Positions 1-16,100 of a stretch of 22,857 nt of DNA are shown here, piece by piece. The position numbers and the translations under genes were made by a program. How positions within the stretch are numbered: the stretch's first letter is position 1; every line of letters starts with the position of its first letter. Source of the stretch: CAYLZW01 sp964388085 (GTDB taxonomy: Bacteria > Myxococcota > UBA727 > CAYLZW01); assembly GCA_964388085.1 (NCBI GenBank), contig CAYLZW010000067.1, positions 1 through 22,857 of the forward strand, written 5' to 3'. Below the pieces are notes generated by a model, which saw only the letters and a program-made list of their open reading frames with translations, was not told the origin of the DNA and searched no databases.

Positions 1-171
1 GCGCTGTTCAAGATCGGGCTCGCGTTCGAGGCGCTCGACTTCGCTAGCGAGGCGAAGGTCTTCTACGAGGAGCTCATCGATAAGTACCCGAAGAGCGACC
101 TCGTGACGCAGGCGAAGAAGCGTCTGAAGGCTGTGTCGTCGAAGGGGAAGAAGCGCTCGCGGAAGCGTTAG
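1..171 (+). CDS. C-terminal fragment of a TPR protein, CpoB/YbgF (Tol-Pal) type
   Basis: Frame 1 is open from the window edge to a TAG at 169-171, giving 56 residues of a protein whose start lies outside the window. The visible part is one tetratricopeptide helix pair: ALFKIGLAFEAL, then EAKVFYEELIDKYPKSD, then AKKRLKAV. The 'Y..LI.KYP.S..V..AKKRL' pattern is typical of the last repeat of CpoB/YbgF-like periplasmic TPR proteins, which work with the Tol-Pal envelope system in Proteobacteria; BamD-type TPR proteins look similar. The last 11 residues are a Lys/Arg/Ser-rich tail (SSKGKKRSRKR), which is not part of the TPR fold. It converges on the lipoprotein gene that ends at 300. The TPR assignment is fairly sure; the exact family is not, because only the tail is visible. 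Confidence 0.6.
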   Translation, partial: ALFKIGLAFEALDFASEAKVFYEELIDKYPKSDLVTQAKKRLKAVSSKGKKRSRKR

Positions 172-221
172 GGGTCTCGTGGCGTCGAGGTGAACACGCG
201 GCACCGAATACGGGAAGCTCA

Positions 222-285
222 CGCAGAGGCGCAGAGGCGCGAGGGAGCCAGAACCTGGTCCCCTTTGCGACTTTGCGCGAGATTT
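222..285. repeat. Octamer-repeat inverted hairpin in the convergent gap
   Basis: The left arm has CGCAGAGG twice in tandem (222-237) and the right arm has the related TTTGCGAC/TTTGCGCG (264-279). The arms are imperfect inverted copies. Folding by eye around CCAG-AAC-CTGG (248-258) gives a stem from 229 to 278 with one single-base bulge (266), two mismatches and a few G-T pairs. It lies between two convergent stop codons (169-171 and 300-302), so a two-way transcription terminator or an mRNA 3'-end structure is plausible, although there is no clean T-tract. It resembles dispersed CGCAAAG/CTTTGCG-type intergenic repeats seen in many bacterial genomes; that resemblance is from memory and unchecked. 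The rest of 172-299 shows no gene. Confidence 0.55.
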
Positions 286-299
286 TGTCCCTGCGTTCT

Positions 300-3896
<3,597 letters not shown>

Positions 3897-4125
3897 GTAG
3901 GCTCCCCCGTTTGGTGGAGGTGAGTCACTCCTACGCTAACGCACGGGGATCGGGGTGTCGCGGAACGGGGCAGTGTCGCGCGCCGACGAGACATACAAGG
4001 CAGATCGCCTTATCGCGCGTGTGCGTTCTTGGGCGTGAAGTGGAGCGCGGCGTGGACCCGCCCGTATCATCCCCCGGACTCCATTCCCGATCGCGACACC
4101 GGACAGATCACCGGAGCGCGAGCTG
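3897..4125. promoter_or_regulatory. Divergent intergenic region with ribosome sites for both genes
   Basis: These 229 bases separate the starts of the lipoprotein (minus) and the giant barrel protein (plus), so promoters for both should lie here. Clear ribosome sites are visible: GGGGGAG on the minus strand (3902-3908, 5 bases from the ATG) and GGAG on the plus strand (4113-4116, 9 bases from the GTG at 4126). No convincing sigma-70 -35/-10 pair was found; GTATCAT at 4064-4070 is only a weak -10-like match. A quasi-palindrome lies at 3916-3931, and AAGGC...GCCTT at about 3997-4011 is another small inverted repeat. Whether either is an operator is unknown. Confidence 0.5.
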
Positions 4126-7100
4126 GTGGCCCTCATCGCGACGCGCTCCGCTCCTGTCTGGCTCTTGCTCGCGCTGACCGGCGTCGCCCTACCGGCGGGC
4201 GCGGTGGCGGACGGCCCGGCGCCCGCCCTCGTCGTCAGTGAGACCGTGTTCGGCGGCGCGCGCGCCGTGGGCAACACGCTCATGGAGCACGACGGCACCA
4301 CCAACTTCGCGCTCACGGTCGGCGGCTCCGAGGCGACGATCCCCGCGTCGGAGATCCCGCCCGACGGCAGCATCGTGCGCGCCTTCCTGTTCTGGTCGGG
4401 CTCCATCGACCCGCTCACGGGCGCCGACCGCGACGTGGACTTCCGCCTGCCCGACGGCACGCTCTACAACGACCTGTCCGTGGACTTCCCCTCGCCGGGA
4501 GAGCCGTCGTCGACGCTGAACCGCTGCGTCACCCGCCTCGGCATCGGCGACACGCCGGTGGACTACTTCTCCTGCCGGCGCGAGGTGACCCACCTGCTGC
4601 GAGCGCTCGGCACCGGCAGCGCCACCGGCACCTACGCGGTCAGCGACGTCGACGCCAGCGTCGGGACCTGCCCGCCCTTCGGCAGCGACTTCTTCTGCCA
4701 GGCCCGCTACGCCGGCTGGGCCCTCGTCGTCATGTGGGAGTCGCCGACGCACCCCGTCCGTCGCGATCTGGTGCTCTACGACGCCTTCTTCGCCGCCGAC
4801 GAGCAGGGGCCGCCCGGCTTCTCGAGCGGGCTGTCACCGGAGTTCACGCTCTCCGCCTTCCTCGCGGGGCCGACGGCCGACGCCGAGCTGACCATCCTCG
4901 GCTTCGAGGGCGACGCGCAGCTCGGCGTGCCGCCGCAGAACCTGTTCCCGAACAACAGCCCCATGTTCTGCACGACGTGCGACGACTTCATCTCGCTGCG
5001 TCGCCCGGGCGGCGTCGCCGTGCGCCTCGCGGACGCCAACAACCGAGACGGCAACCTCTTCAACGGCTCCAACAACAGCGGCGGCGGGCCGCACCCCGGC
5101 CTCGACATCGACACCTTCGACATCGGGCCCTCCGGGCTCGGCGTGCTCGCGCCGAACGACACGCAGATGTTCCTGCGGGTCGGCTCGGGCGACGGGGTGA
5201 GCGGCGGCGGCGGCGGCGGCGGCGAGCTCGTGTTCCTCGGCTTCACGCTGCTCTCGCTCGAGACCTATTCACCGCGCTTCTCGAACACCTTCACCGAGAA
5301 GGTCGTGCTCGAGCCCGTGGCGGGCGCCGGTGAGACGCTCAACTACATCCTGCGCATCGGCAACGACGGCTCCGCGCAGGCGACGCAGGTCGTCGTCAAG
5401 GATCAGCTCCCCGCGGGCGTCAGCTACCTGCCCGGCTCGACGACGAACACCTGCGGCGTGGCCTCGCCCGATCAGGCCGGCACGAGCCCGGTGCTTCGGC
5501 CGGCCGGGCTGAACGTCGGCACGCTCGCGGTGAACGAGCGCTGCGAGGTGCGCTTCAAGGTGACGGTCAACGCCGGCGTCGCCGACGGCACGGTGTTGTC
5601 GAACTTCTTCACCGTCGACGCCGCCGAGCTCGATCCCTTGCGCGTCGGACCGGCGCAGACCGAGATCCAGGCGGCCGAGCTCGGACAGCCCACCAAGCGC
5701 GTCAGCGTCGCCGGCGGCGGCGGGGCGGCGCCGGGCTCGTCGCTCCTCTACCGCATCCGGGTGCCGAACACCGGCGGCCGCGTGGCCCCGGCGGTGCGCG
5801 TGACGGACACGCTGCCGCCCGAGCTCTCTTTCGACAGCTTCGTGAGCCTGCCGCCGGGCAGCACCGACAACTCGGACCCCGGCGCCGGCGTCATCGACGT
5901 GTCGGACATCTCCATCGCGGCGAACAGCTTCGCCGAGCTGACGTTCCTCGCCAGCGTGCGCACGAGCACCGCGGGCGGCGCGGTCATCGAGAACCAGGCG
6001 AGCGTCACGCAGCCGTCCCTGCCGGGCGCGCTCTTGACCGACGATCCCAGCACGAGCGCCGCCGTCGATCCGACGCGCATCGTCGTCGCTTCAGGGATCG
6101 ACCTGACGTCGTCGCAGAAGTCCGTCGTGGACCGAAACGGCGGGCGCGCCGTCCCCGGCGACGTGCTGCGCTACACGCTGAGCGTGCGCCAGAGCGGCAC
6201 GGTGACGACGACGGTGATCGTCACCGACGACCTGCCGCCCTTCGTCGAGGGCTGCAGCATGGTGTCTTTGCCGGCCGGCGGCTTCGGCAGCTGTCAGCCG
6301 GGCGGCGCGAACGGCACGGGCCGCGTCGAGGTCGTCATCCCGGTGCCGGCGGGCGCCACGCGCGCCATCGTGTTCGACGTCACCATCCAGGCGGCGGCCC
6401 CCGACGGCGCCACCATCGTGAACGGCGCCACGCTGACGCCCGTCGAGGAGCCCGCGCGCGCCCTGAACGTCACCTCGCCCGCCGTGGAGGTGTTCGCGCG
6501 CCCGCTGCTGCTCACCTCGCGCAAGGCGGCCGCGGATCTGAACGGCGGCGACGCGCGGCCCGGCGACGAGCTGCGCTACACGATCAACGTCGTCAACACC
6601 GGGCCGGTGGCGGCGTCGAACGTGATCGTCAGCGACGTCGTGCCGACCAGCCTCGAGAACGTCGTGGTGGAGGACGGTGGCTCGCTCGCGGGCGGCGTCG
6701 TCACCTGGACGCTGCCGAGCCTCGCGCCGGGCGCCTCGGCGATCGTTCGCTTCCGCGCGGACATCCAGGCGGGCACGCCGAACGGCACCGTCATCGTCAA
6801 TCGCGCCGCCATCGCCGCCGACGCGCCCGCCGATCCGTTCACCACCCCGCCCGTCAGCATCACCGTGCGCGCGGAGCCGAGCCTCGTCGTAGCGCAGCGG
6901 GTGATCGATCTGAACGGCGGCGCCTTCGAGCCGGCCGATCCCGTGCGCTACGAGATCGTCGTCGAGAACACGGGGGACGGCGCCGCCACCTCGGTGGTCG
7001 TGCGCGAGCCCGTGGATCCGTCGCTCAGCGACGTGCGGCTGGTCGCGGGCGGGCGCCTCCTCGGCAACGACGTCGTGTTCGACGTCACCACCGTGCCGGC

Positions 7101-10100
7101 GCTGTCGTCGCTCGCGCCGGGACAGACGATCACGCTGACCTGGGAGGCGGACATCGTCACGCCGCTCGCGAACGGCACCGTCGTCTCGCAGCAGGCCACG
7201 CTCACCTCGCCCGAGGTCGGCTTCGTGCTGACGAGCGACGATCCGACCACCGCCGCGCCGGGCGATCCCACGCGCTTCGTGGTCTCGAGCCAGGCGCTCC
7301 TGCGCGTCACGAAGACGTTCGTCGACGTGGACGGCGGCGCCCTCATGCCGGGCGACGACGTCGAGCTCACGCTCACCGTGTCGAACATCGGCGACGCGCC
7401 CGCCGGCGCGGTAGTCGTGCGCGATCCCCTCGACACCCGCCTCGCCTTCGTGTCGTCGCCGGACGGCGGCCAGCTCATCGGCAGCGAGGTGGTGTTCACG
7501 CCGGCGGCCGTGCCCCGGCTCGCGAGCCTGCTGCCGGGGGCGCCGGTGAGCGTCCGCCTCGTCGTGCGCGTCGCGTCCCCGCTGGCGAACGGCACGGTCA
7601 TCGACAACCAGGCGAACGCGACCTCTCCCGACGCCGCGCTGGCGCTCTCGGATGATCCGAGCACGCCGGCCCCGACAGATCCCACGCGGCTCGTCATCGA
7701 GTCACGGCCGGTGCTGGGCGGCTTCGCCAAGACCGTCATCGACCTCGACGGCGACGGCGTGTTCGAGCCGGGCGATCGCGTGCGCTATCACCTCGTCGTC
7801 GAGAACACCGGCAGTGAGCCCGCCGCGAACGTGATCGTCAGCGATCCGCTGCCGGGCGCGCTCGAGAACGTCGTCGTGCTCGACGGCGGTGTGCTGAGCG
7901 GCGGCACCGTGCGCTGGACGCCGGGCGGCAACGCGGCGCTGGCCAGCGTCTCGGTCGGCGACACCGTCACGCTGCGCTTCGAGGCCGATCTCGAGCGCCC
8001 GCTCGCGGACGACACCCTCGTGTCGAACCAGGCGAGCCTCGTGGCGGCCGGCGTCTCTCCCGTCCTGAGCGACGATCCCGGGACGCCCGCGCTCGACGAC
8101 CCGACGGTGTTCTCGGTCAGCTCCCACCCGCGCCTGCTGGTGGAGAAGACCGTCACCGACGACAACGGTGCCCCCGTGGAGCCGGGCGATCTGCTGCGCT
8201 GGACCGTGCGCGTACGCAACACGGGCGGGCGCGCGGCCGTGGCTGTCGTCGTCAGCGATCCGCTGCCCGGCGAGCTCGTGAGCGTCACCCCGCAAGACGG
8301 CGGCCAGCTCGCCGGCGGGCAGCTCACCTGGTCCGAGGCCGGCAACGCCGCGCTCGCCAGCCTCGGCGTCGATCAGGAGGTGCTGCTGCGCTTCTCCGCG
8401 AACGTCCTCTCGCCCCTCGACAACGGCACCTTCATCGCGAACCAGGCGTCCGCCGCCGTGGCCGAGTCCGGCGTCCCGGGCGCGCCGTGGCGCTCGGACG
8501 ATCCCGCGACGCCCGCGCCCATGGACCCCACGCGCGTGCAGGTGGTGAGCGCCTCGGATCTGACGGCGTCGACCCTCGAGAGCTTCGACGAGAGCGGCGT
8601 CGTCATCAGCACGCGCCGCCCGGGCGAGCTCATCGACTACCAGCTCGTGGTACGCAACGTCGGCCGCGAGATCGCGCGTAACGTCGACGTCAGCATCCCC
8701 ATCCCGGTGGAGCTGACGGTGGAGTCCTCGCCGGGCGGCGCGCTCAGCGCCGGCGTGCTGCGCTACACCGCGGCCAGCCTGCCCGGTCTCGGCGAGGTCG
8801 CGCCCGGCGAAGAGCTGCGCGTCTCGTTCGAGGCCCGCGTGGCCTTCCCCCTCGACGACGGCACCGAGCTGCTCCTGCAAGCCCAGCTCGACGAGGACGG
8901 CCTCGTGGCCGCGGTGCCGAGCGATGATCCCTCGAGCCCGGCGCTCGGCGACGCCACCCGCGTGGTGGTGCAGTCCGCGGCGGACCTCAGCGGCCTGCAA
9001 AAGCGCTTCTCGGACAGCGACGGCGCGCCGGTCGAGCCCGGCGACGAGATCGTCTACTTCATCGACGTGGTGAACAGCGGTGACGCGAACGCGCGCAACG
9101 TCGTCGTCACGGATCCGCTGCCGGCCGACGTGGAGTTCGTGGGCAGCGTCACGGGCGGGCGGCTCGTCGGCGGCGCCGTCGTCTTCGACGCCTCGTCCAC
9201 GCCGGCGCTCTTGTCCTTGCCGCCCGGCAGCGTCGAGCTCGCCTTCACGGTGCGCGTGCGGGACGACGTCGGCGCCGGCACCATCGTCTCGAACCAGGCC
9301 AGCGCCGCGGCGGAGGGCCTCAGCGCCGTGCCCTCGGACGATCCGAGCACCCCGGACACCGACGACGATCCCACCCGCTTCCCGGTCGTGACCGTGCCGC
9401 GCGTGGAGCTCGACAAGACGCTCATCACGAGCACCGGCACCCGCATCGTCGCGCCGGGCGAGCCGCTCACCTATGTCTTCGTGCTGCGCTCGACCGGCAC
9501 GGCGGCGACCGGGGCGCTCAGCTTCGAGGACGTCGTCCCGGCCGGCCTCTCGAACGTCGCCCCCGGACCGGGGCTGAGCTTCGACGTGTCGACGAGGAGG
9601 CTGACGGCCCAGGTCGCCTCCATGGCGCCGCTCGCGGAGGTGACGCTCCGCTTCAGCGCGCTCGTCGCCGCGGGCACGCCGAACGGGACGCGCCTCGAGA
9701 ACCAGGCGCGCGTGCGCAACGACGACGTCGCTGAGGTGCTCTCGGACGATCCGGACACCGCGGCGGAGACGGATCCCACCGTCGCGCTCGTGGAGGCCAC
9801 GCCGAACCTCAGCAGCAGCACCAAGGCGGTGCTCGACGTGGACGGCGCGCCGCTGCTGCCCGGCGACCTCCTGCGCTACACCATCACCGTCGTGAACAGC
9901 GGCAACGGCGCCGCGCGCGACGTGGTGCTGCGCGATCCGCTGGACACGCAGAGCCTCGAGCTCGTCAGCGCCAGCAACGGTGGCCGCCTGGTGGGCGACG
10001 ACGTGCTCTGGGATGGCTCCACGACGCCGGCGCTCGTGAGCGTCGCGGCCGGCGCCAGCATCACCTTGCGGGTCGACGCGCGGGTGCGCGCCGGCACCGA

Positions 10101-13100
10101 GGATGGCACCAGCATCGCGAACCAGGGAGCGCTCAGCGCGCGCGACGTCGCCGGCCCCGTGCTCACCGACGATCCGTCCACCCCTGCCGCCGACGACGCC
10201 ACGGTCGTCGTCGTGCGCGCCCCCGTGCTCACCTTCGAGAAGACGCTCGTGGACCTCAGCGGCGGGGCGCCGCTGCGTCCGGGCGATCAGCTGCGCTACG
10301 AGCTGACGGTGCGCAACCAGGGCTCCGCCGCCGCCAGCGATCTGCGCCTCAGCGACGTCGCGCCCGCCGCGCTCGTCGACGTGGCGCCGCTGAACGGCGG
10401 CGTCCTCGCGGGCGGCGTCGTCACCTGGGCCGCCCCCGCGGTTCCCGGGCTCGGGACGCTCGCCCCGGGCGCCGCGCTCACCGTCGCGCTCACGGCCCGC
10501 GTCGACCCGCTGACCAGCGGCGGCACGGTGCTGTCGAACCAGGCGGAGCTCGTCTCCACGGAGCTCGGCGCGCCGCTGCTGTCGGACGATCCCACGACCG
10601 CCGCGCCGCTCGATCCGACCCGGCGCGTCGTCGAGGCGGACGAGACCTACGCCGGCACGGTGACGCTCTTCGACGCCGACACGGACCTCCCCATCGTGGC
10701 GCCGGTGGTGCCGGGGCAGCGCGTGCGCGCGCGCGTGTCGTTCACGAGCACCGGCACGCAGACCGGGCGCGGCGGCGTGCTGCGGGTCCCCTACAACCCG
10801 CTGCGCTTCGTCCTCGAGGAGGCGAGCGCGTTCGGCATCATCGACCAGGACGCGGACGAGGCGCGCTGGGACGCGAGCCTGAACGACGCCTTCCGCGATC
10901 TCTCGCCCGGCGAGGCCTTCGACGTCGAGGTCATCGGCCGCGTCGTCTCGCCGATCCCCGACGGCGCCGTCATCGAGGTGCGCGCCGATCTCGACACGCT
11001 CTCCTCCGGCGAGACGCACACCTTCGGGCCGGCCCGCATGGTGGTCGCCAGCCGGCCGGATCTCGGCGCCTCCACCAAGGAGGTCATCGACGAGAACGGC
11101 GGGCTCGTGGAGCCGGGTGACGTCTTGCGCTACCGCATCACGGTGGTGAACGACGGCGGCGCGCAGGCGGCTGACGTCCTCGTCATCGATCCGCCTCCCG
11201 CCGGCACCGTCTACCTGCCGGGAAGCGCGACCGTCGCCGGTGTGCCGGTGCCCGACGCCGGCGGCTCTCCCTTCGTCGCCGGGCTGCCCATCGGTGACGT
11301 CGACGCCGGCCGCAGCGTCGTCGTCACGTTCCAGGTGCGCGTGGACCTGCACGCGCTGCGCGGCTTCGTCATCGCGAACCAGGCCGTGCTGCGCGCCGGC
11401 GGCGCCTCGGACGCCATGACGGACAACCCGCGTACGCCGCTCATCCCCGGTGACGCCACCGTCGTCGTGGTCGGGGGTGGACCGACGCTGCTCGTGTCCA
11501 AGCGCGGCGCGCCGTCGCCCGCGCGCGCGGGGGGGGCGCTGCGCTTCGAGATCGCGATCGAGAACGCCGGCAACGATCTCGCGCAGTCCGTGTTGCTCCG
11601 CGACGTGCTGCCGGCGAGCGTGGATTACATCGAAGGTTCCGCGACCCTCGACGGCACGCCGCTCAGCGACGCGGCCGACGCCGACGGGTTCCGCGCCGGC
11701 ACGACCGCCGCCGGCAAGGAGCTGGAGCTGTCGCGCGACGTGCTCGAGGCGGGCGAGGGCCTCGTGCTGGCCTTCTCCGTCACGGTCTCCGACACCCCCG
11801 TCGTGGTGAATCAGGCCGAGGTGGCCGGCTCCGGCATCCCGCTGACCCTGTCCGATGGCGAGCCCTCCGTGCCGGGCGCGCAAGCGACGGTCATCCCCGT
11901 GCAGGGCTCGGCGGCGCTGCTCGTCGACGAAGGCACCACGACCCTGTCGGACGCGAACGGCGGCCTGCTCGAGGCCGGCGATCCGATTCTCGGGCGGACC
12001 GTCATCCACAACCGCTCGCTGGTGCCGATCGAGGTCGGCGGCTTGTCCATCAACCTGAGCGCGCTGTTCACGCTCGACACCGGAGCGCTCGATGCGCGGC
12101 TCGGCTTCGACCCCCAGACCCGCATGATCGGCCTGGTCGGCGGCCCGAGCCCGCGGCTCGCGCCGGGCGAGAGCCTCAGCTTCGAGTTTTCTGGAACCGT
12201 GAACGATCAAGCGCAGGACGGCGACGCCGTGCGGGCGTCGGCCTCGGTCGCGGTCGAAGCGGTGGACGGCGAGATCGCGGCGGTGGACCTCGGCACCGCG
12301 TCGCTCACCGTCGGCCTGCTGGCCGGCACCGGCGCGCTGGCCGGCATCCTCTACGTCGACAACGAGGAGCGCGATGGCGTGCTCGATCTCGATCGCGACG
12401 TGCGCGCCACGGGCTTCTCCGTCATGGCGTTCCCCGTCGGCAGCCAGGGCGACGATCCCGTGCGCACGGCCATCAGCGACGAGGGGGGCCGCTTCCGGCT
12501 CTCTCCCTTGCCGGCAGGGGACTGGCGCCTCGAGATCCGCTCGCCGTCGGGGGCGCTCTTCTCCGAGCAGACGATCACGGCCCTCCGCGACGGCGAGCTG
12601 CGCGAGCAGGACCTGCGCATCGAGCCCTCCGGCTCGGTCTATGGCAGCGGCGACTTCACGCCCGTGCGCGGCGCCCGCCTGTACCTCTACGTCGACGACG
12701 CCGATGGGGATGTGACGAACGACCGGCTCGTGCCCGAGGCGGAGCTCGGCCGCGGGCAGCAGGGACAGCTCTCGACGGTGCAGGGCCTCTATCGCTTCGA
12801 CGCGCCCGCGGGCGACTACCGCCTCGGCGTCGAGCCGCCGAGCGCGTTGCTGGTCTTCCCCTCGACGCGGCTCGAGCCGGTCTCCCGGCAGAGCAGCCAC
12901 CCGCTCGGCGCCGTCGCTGACACCGACAGCTCTGGAACCGTGGTAGCGCACGCGCTGCCCGACGAGGCGCTCGACCGCTCGTACTTCCTGCGCTTCCGGC
13001 AGCCGGAGCCGGGCTGGCGGGCGCTCAACAACCACATCCCCATCGACCGCCTGCAAGACCGGGTACGCATCACGAAGACCGCGAACCGCCGCCGGCTCTC

Positions 13101-16100
13101 CGTCGGTGACCTCGTGGCCTACACCGTCCGCGTCGAGAACCGCTCCGCCGCGGCGCTCCCGCTGGCGGACGGCGGCGTCGAGCTCGTGGACACGCTGCCC
13201 GAGGCCTTCCGCCTGGTGGACGGCAGCTGGCGCCTCGATCGCCTGCAGATCGACGCCTCCGGCCAGCAGCGCCGCTTCGCCGTGGACAGCGCCCAGGTCG
13301 AGGGCAAGAGCGTGCTCCGCTTCGGGCCCTTCGCGTTCGCCCCCGACACCGTCTACGAGCTGCGCTATCAGGTCGTGGTCGGGCCGGGCGCGCCGCGCGG
13401 CGACGCCGACAACCGCGCGCTGCTGCGCACGGCGGCGGGGCAGGTGCCCTTGAGCGACGTCGCTACGGCGCGCGTCCGCGTCGAGGCGGATCCGCTCTTC
13501 GACCTCGGCAGCGTGCGCGCCAAGATCTACTGCGACGACGACGACGACGGCTGGCAGGATCCCGGCGAGCGCGGCGTCGTGGGCGCGCGCGTGTACCTCG
13601 ACACCGGCCACTACGCCGAGTCGGACATCAGCGGAAAGCTGCACTTCACCCTCGTGCCGCCCGGCATGCACCTGGCGAAGCTCGACGTGGCGACGCTGCC
13701 GCCGGGCACGCGCATGCGCGGCGACGAGCGACAGAGCGTCTACCTCTCCGCCGGTCTGCCGACGCAGGTGTCGTTCACCACCCGCTGCGTCACCGACCTC
13801 ATCGACACGCCCGAGATCGTCCTGAACGCCGACGCGTTCAAGCCGCTGGCGCCGCCCGCGCAGCCGCTCCGCACGGTGAAGGTCGAGGCGCTGCTGTCGT
13901 CGCCCCGCGTGCGGCTCGACGGCGTCGAGATGGCCGTCCCCGTGGTAGACCTCGGCGTCGGCGTCGAAGGCGCGGAGCCGGCGTTTGGTCGCGCGCCCGG
14001 GCCGAACCTGCCGCCGCTGACGACGAGCGGAGCGCTCGCGCAGCGCCTCGTGTTCGTGCCGAACGTCGAGGCTCCGCGCGCGCTGCTCGGCTGGCAGCTC
14101 ACGCTGCAGAAGGAGGCGCCACAGAGCGCGCCCGTGCCGGTTTATGTGTTCAGCGGGGAGGGCGCGCTGCCGGAGAAGCTCGCGTGGGACGGACGCGACA
14201 AGGACGGCGGCGCGCTCTTGCTCGAGGAGGGCGCGCGCTACGGCGCCGTGCTCGCGGTCGTGCTCGAGGGAGGCGACGAGGGCATGTCCGCGGTGCGTCC
14301 CTTCGGCGTCGCCTTCGGAGAGGCTCCGGCGGGCGCGTCCGAAGCCTTCGAGGTCAAGCTCGACGCGGCGGACGGCCCGCTGTTCACGGCCGCCGGCAAG
14401 CCGACGCGCAAGCTGCGCGAGTGGACGCGCTCGCACGCGCCGCGCTTTGTCGAGCAGCCCGGTCCGGTGCACATCCACGTGCACGTCGACGCGCGGCCCA
14501 AAGAGGCGGCGCAAGCGCTGACGGCGAAGCAGGCCCAGGCGGTGGCGGACCTCCTCGAGAAGGAGGGCGTCCCGCGCGGGCGCATCACGGCGGTGGGCGA
14601 AGGGGACACCAAGCCCCTCCGGCCGAACCTGCGCGAGCGCGATCGTCGCAAGAACCGGCGCGTGGAGCTGCGTCTCGCCACGGCGCCGAGCGCCTACGCC
14701 GCGCTCCCGCCGCGCGACTGGCCGGCGAGCGTGCAGGTCGGCGGCGCGGCGGTGGACGTCGCCGAGGGCGCGCTCAGCGCCGAGCACAGCGTCGACGTCG
14801 CCATCGGTGACGTGCTCGTCGTCGACGTGACGGTGCCGTCCGGCGGCCGGGCCCGCATCGCGCGGCGCGTGCCCGAGGGGCCCTTCGATCCCGCCGGCGT
14901 GCCGCTCGCGGGCGACGCTCGCTCCGCGCACGTGAGCGGCGATCTGAGCGGCGGCGCCCTCCGCTTCGGCGATCGCGAGCTGCCGCTCGACGTGCTCTCG
15001 ACCTCGCTGACGTCTCCCGTCCGCACCAGCGACGGCGCGCTCCGCATCGCCCGCACCGCCGGTGAGCGTGTGGACGCGAGCTTCTCGCCCGTCGGCCTGC
15101 CCGCCGAGCGCGCCTGGAGCGCCTGGCGCCTCCGCGTCATGGAGCGCCAGGGCCCCGTCGAGGATCCCGCCGGCGGTGAGGACGCGGGTGTCCCTGGTCC
15201 GCCCGCGTCGAGCGACGGCGGCGGCGCCTTCGCCGAAGGCAGCGACGCGGGCGTGAGCGACGCCGGCGACGGGAGCGTGCACGAGAGCGTCGACGACACC
15301 GTCGCGGTGGGCGCCACGAGCGAGGGATCGGGCGTTCGCCGCCGCGTCGTGCGCGAGCTCTCGGGGGAGGGCGCGCCGCCGGCGAGCATCGCCTGGGACG
15401 GCAAGGACGCGGACGGCAAGCTCGTGGCCGCGCCCGGCACTGAATTCTACGTTCGCCTGATCGTCGAAACGAAAGCGGGTGACGTCGTCGTCAGCCCGGA
15501 CGTAGTCGCTCGCGTCGAGGAAGGGGCGGCGCCCGTGAGCGCCGCCGGGCCCGCGCAGCAGCGCCAGGTGGTGAGCGACGCGCTCGAGAAGGACGGCGGG
15601 CTCTCGAAGTCCGCCGTTGATGAGATCAAGGCCGCCGCCGCGAAGCTGGCCGCGATCTCGGGCGCGCTGCGGATCACGGTGCACACCGATGACGAGGACG
15701 GCCCGCGCTTCAGCCGCCGCGCTCGCACGCAGCGCGGCGCCGAAGAGGCGAAGGCGCTGCTCGTGGCCGCCGGTGTCGAGGAGCAGCGCATCACGGCGAT
15801 CGGGCTCGGCTCCGATGAGCCGCGCGTGCCGAACCTGAGCTCGCGCGCGCGCCGCTCGAACCGCCGCGTCGAGATCGAGCTGCTCGCGCCGGCCGCCGAC
15901 GCGCGGACGCGCTTCGTGGGATCGCCCCGCGTGCTGGCCAACGGCCGCGAGCTCCCCGTCGAGGACGGCAAGTTCAGCGGTGAGGTGCCCGCCACGCGCA
16001 GCGGCGAGGTGTCGCTCATGATCCGCACGGCCGAGGGTGCGCGCGTGATGCTGAAGCTGCGCCCCGAGGTCGGCGAGCCCTGGCAGGGGACGCCAGAGGC

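Noticed and set aside
3916..3931. Quasi-palindrome GGAGGTGAGTCACTCC upstream of the minus-strand lipoprotein
   Set aside because: The arms match only with a bulged base, and no promoter can be placed around it. It was not kept as an operator.
4064..4070. GTATCAT as a possible -10 box for the giant gene
   Set aside because: No acceptable -35 element lies 16-18 bases upstream, and such a match is easily found by chance in 229 bases.
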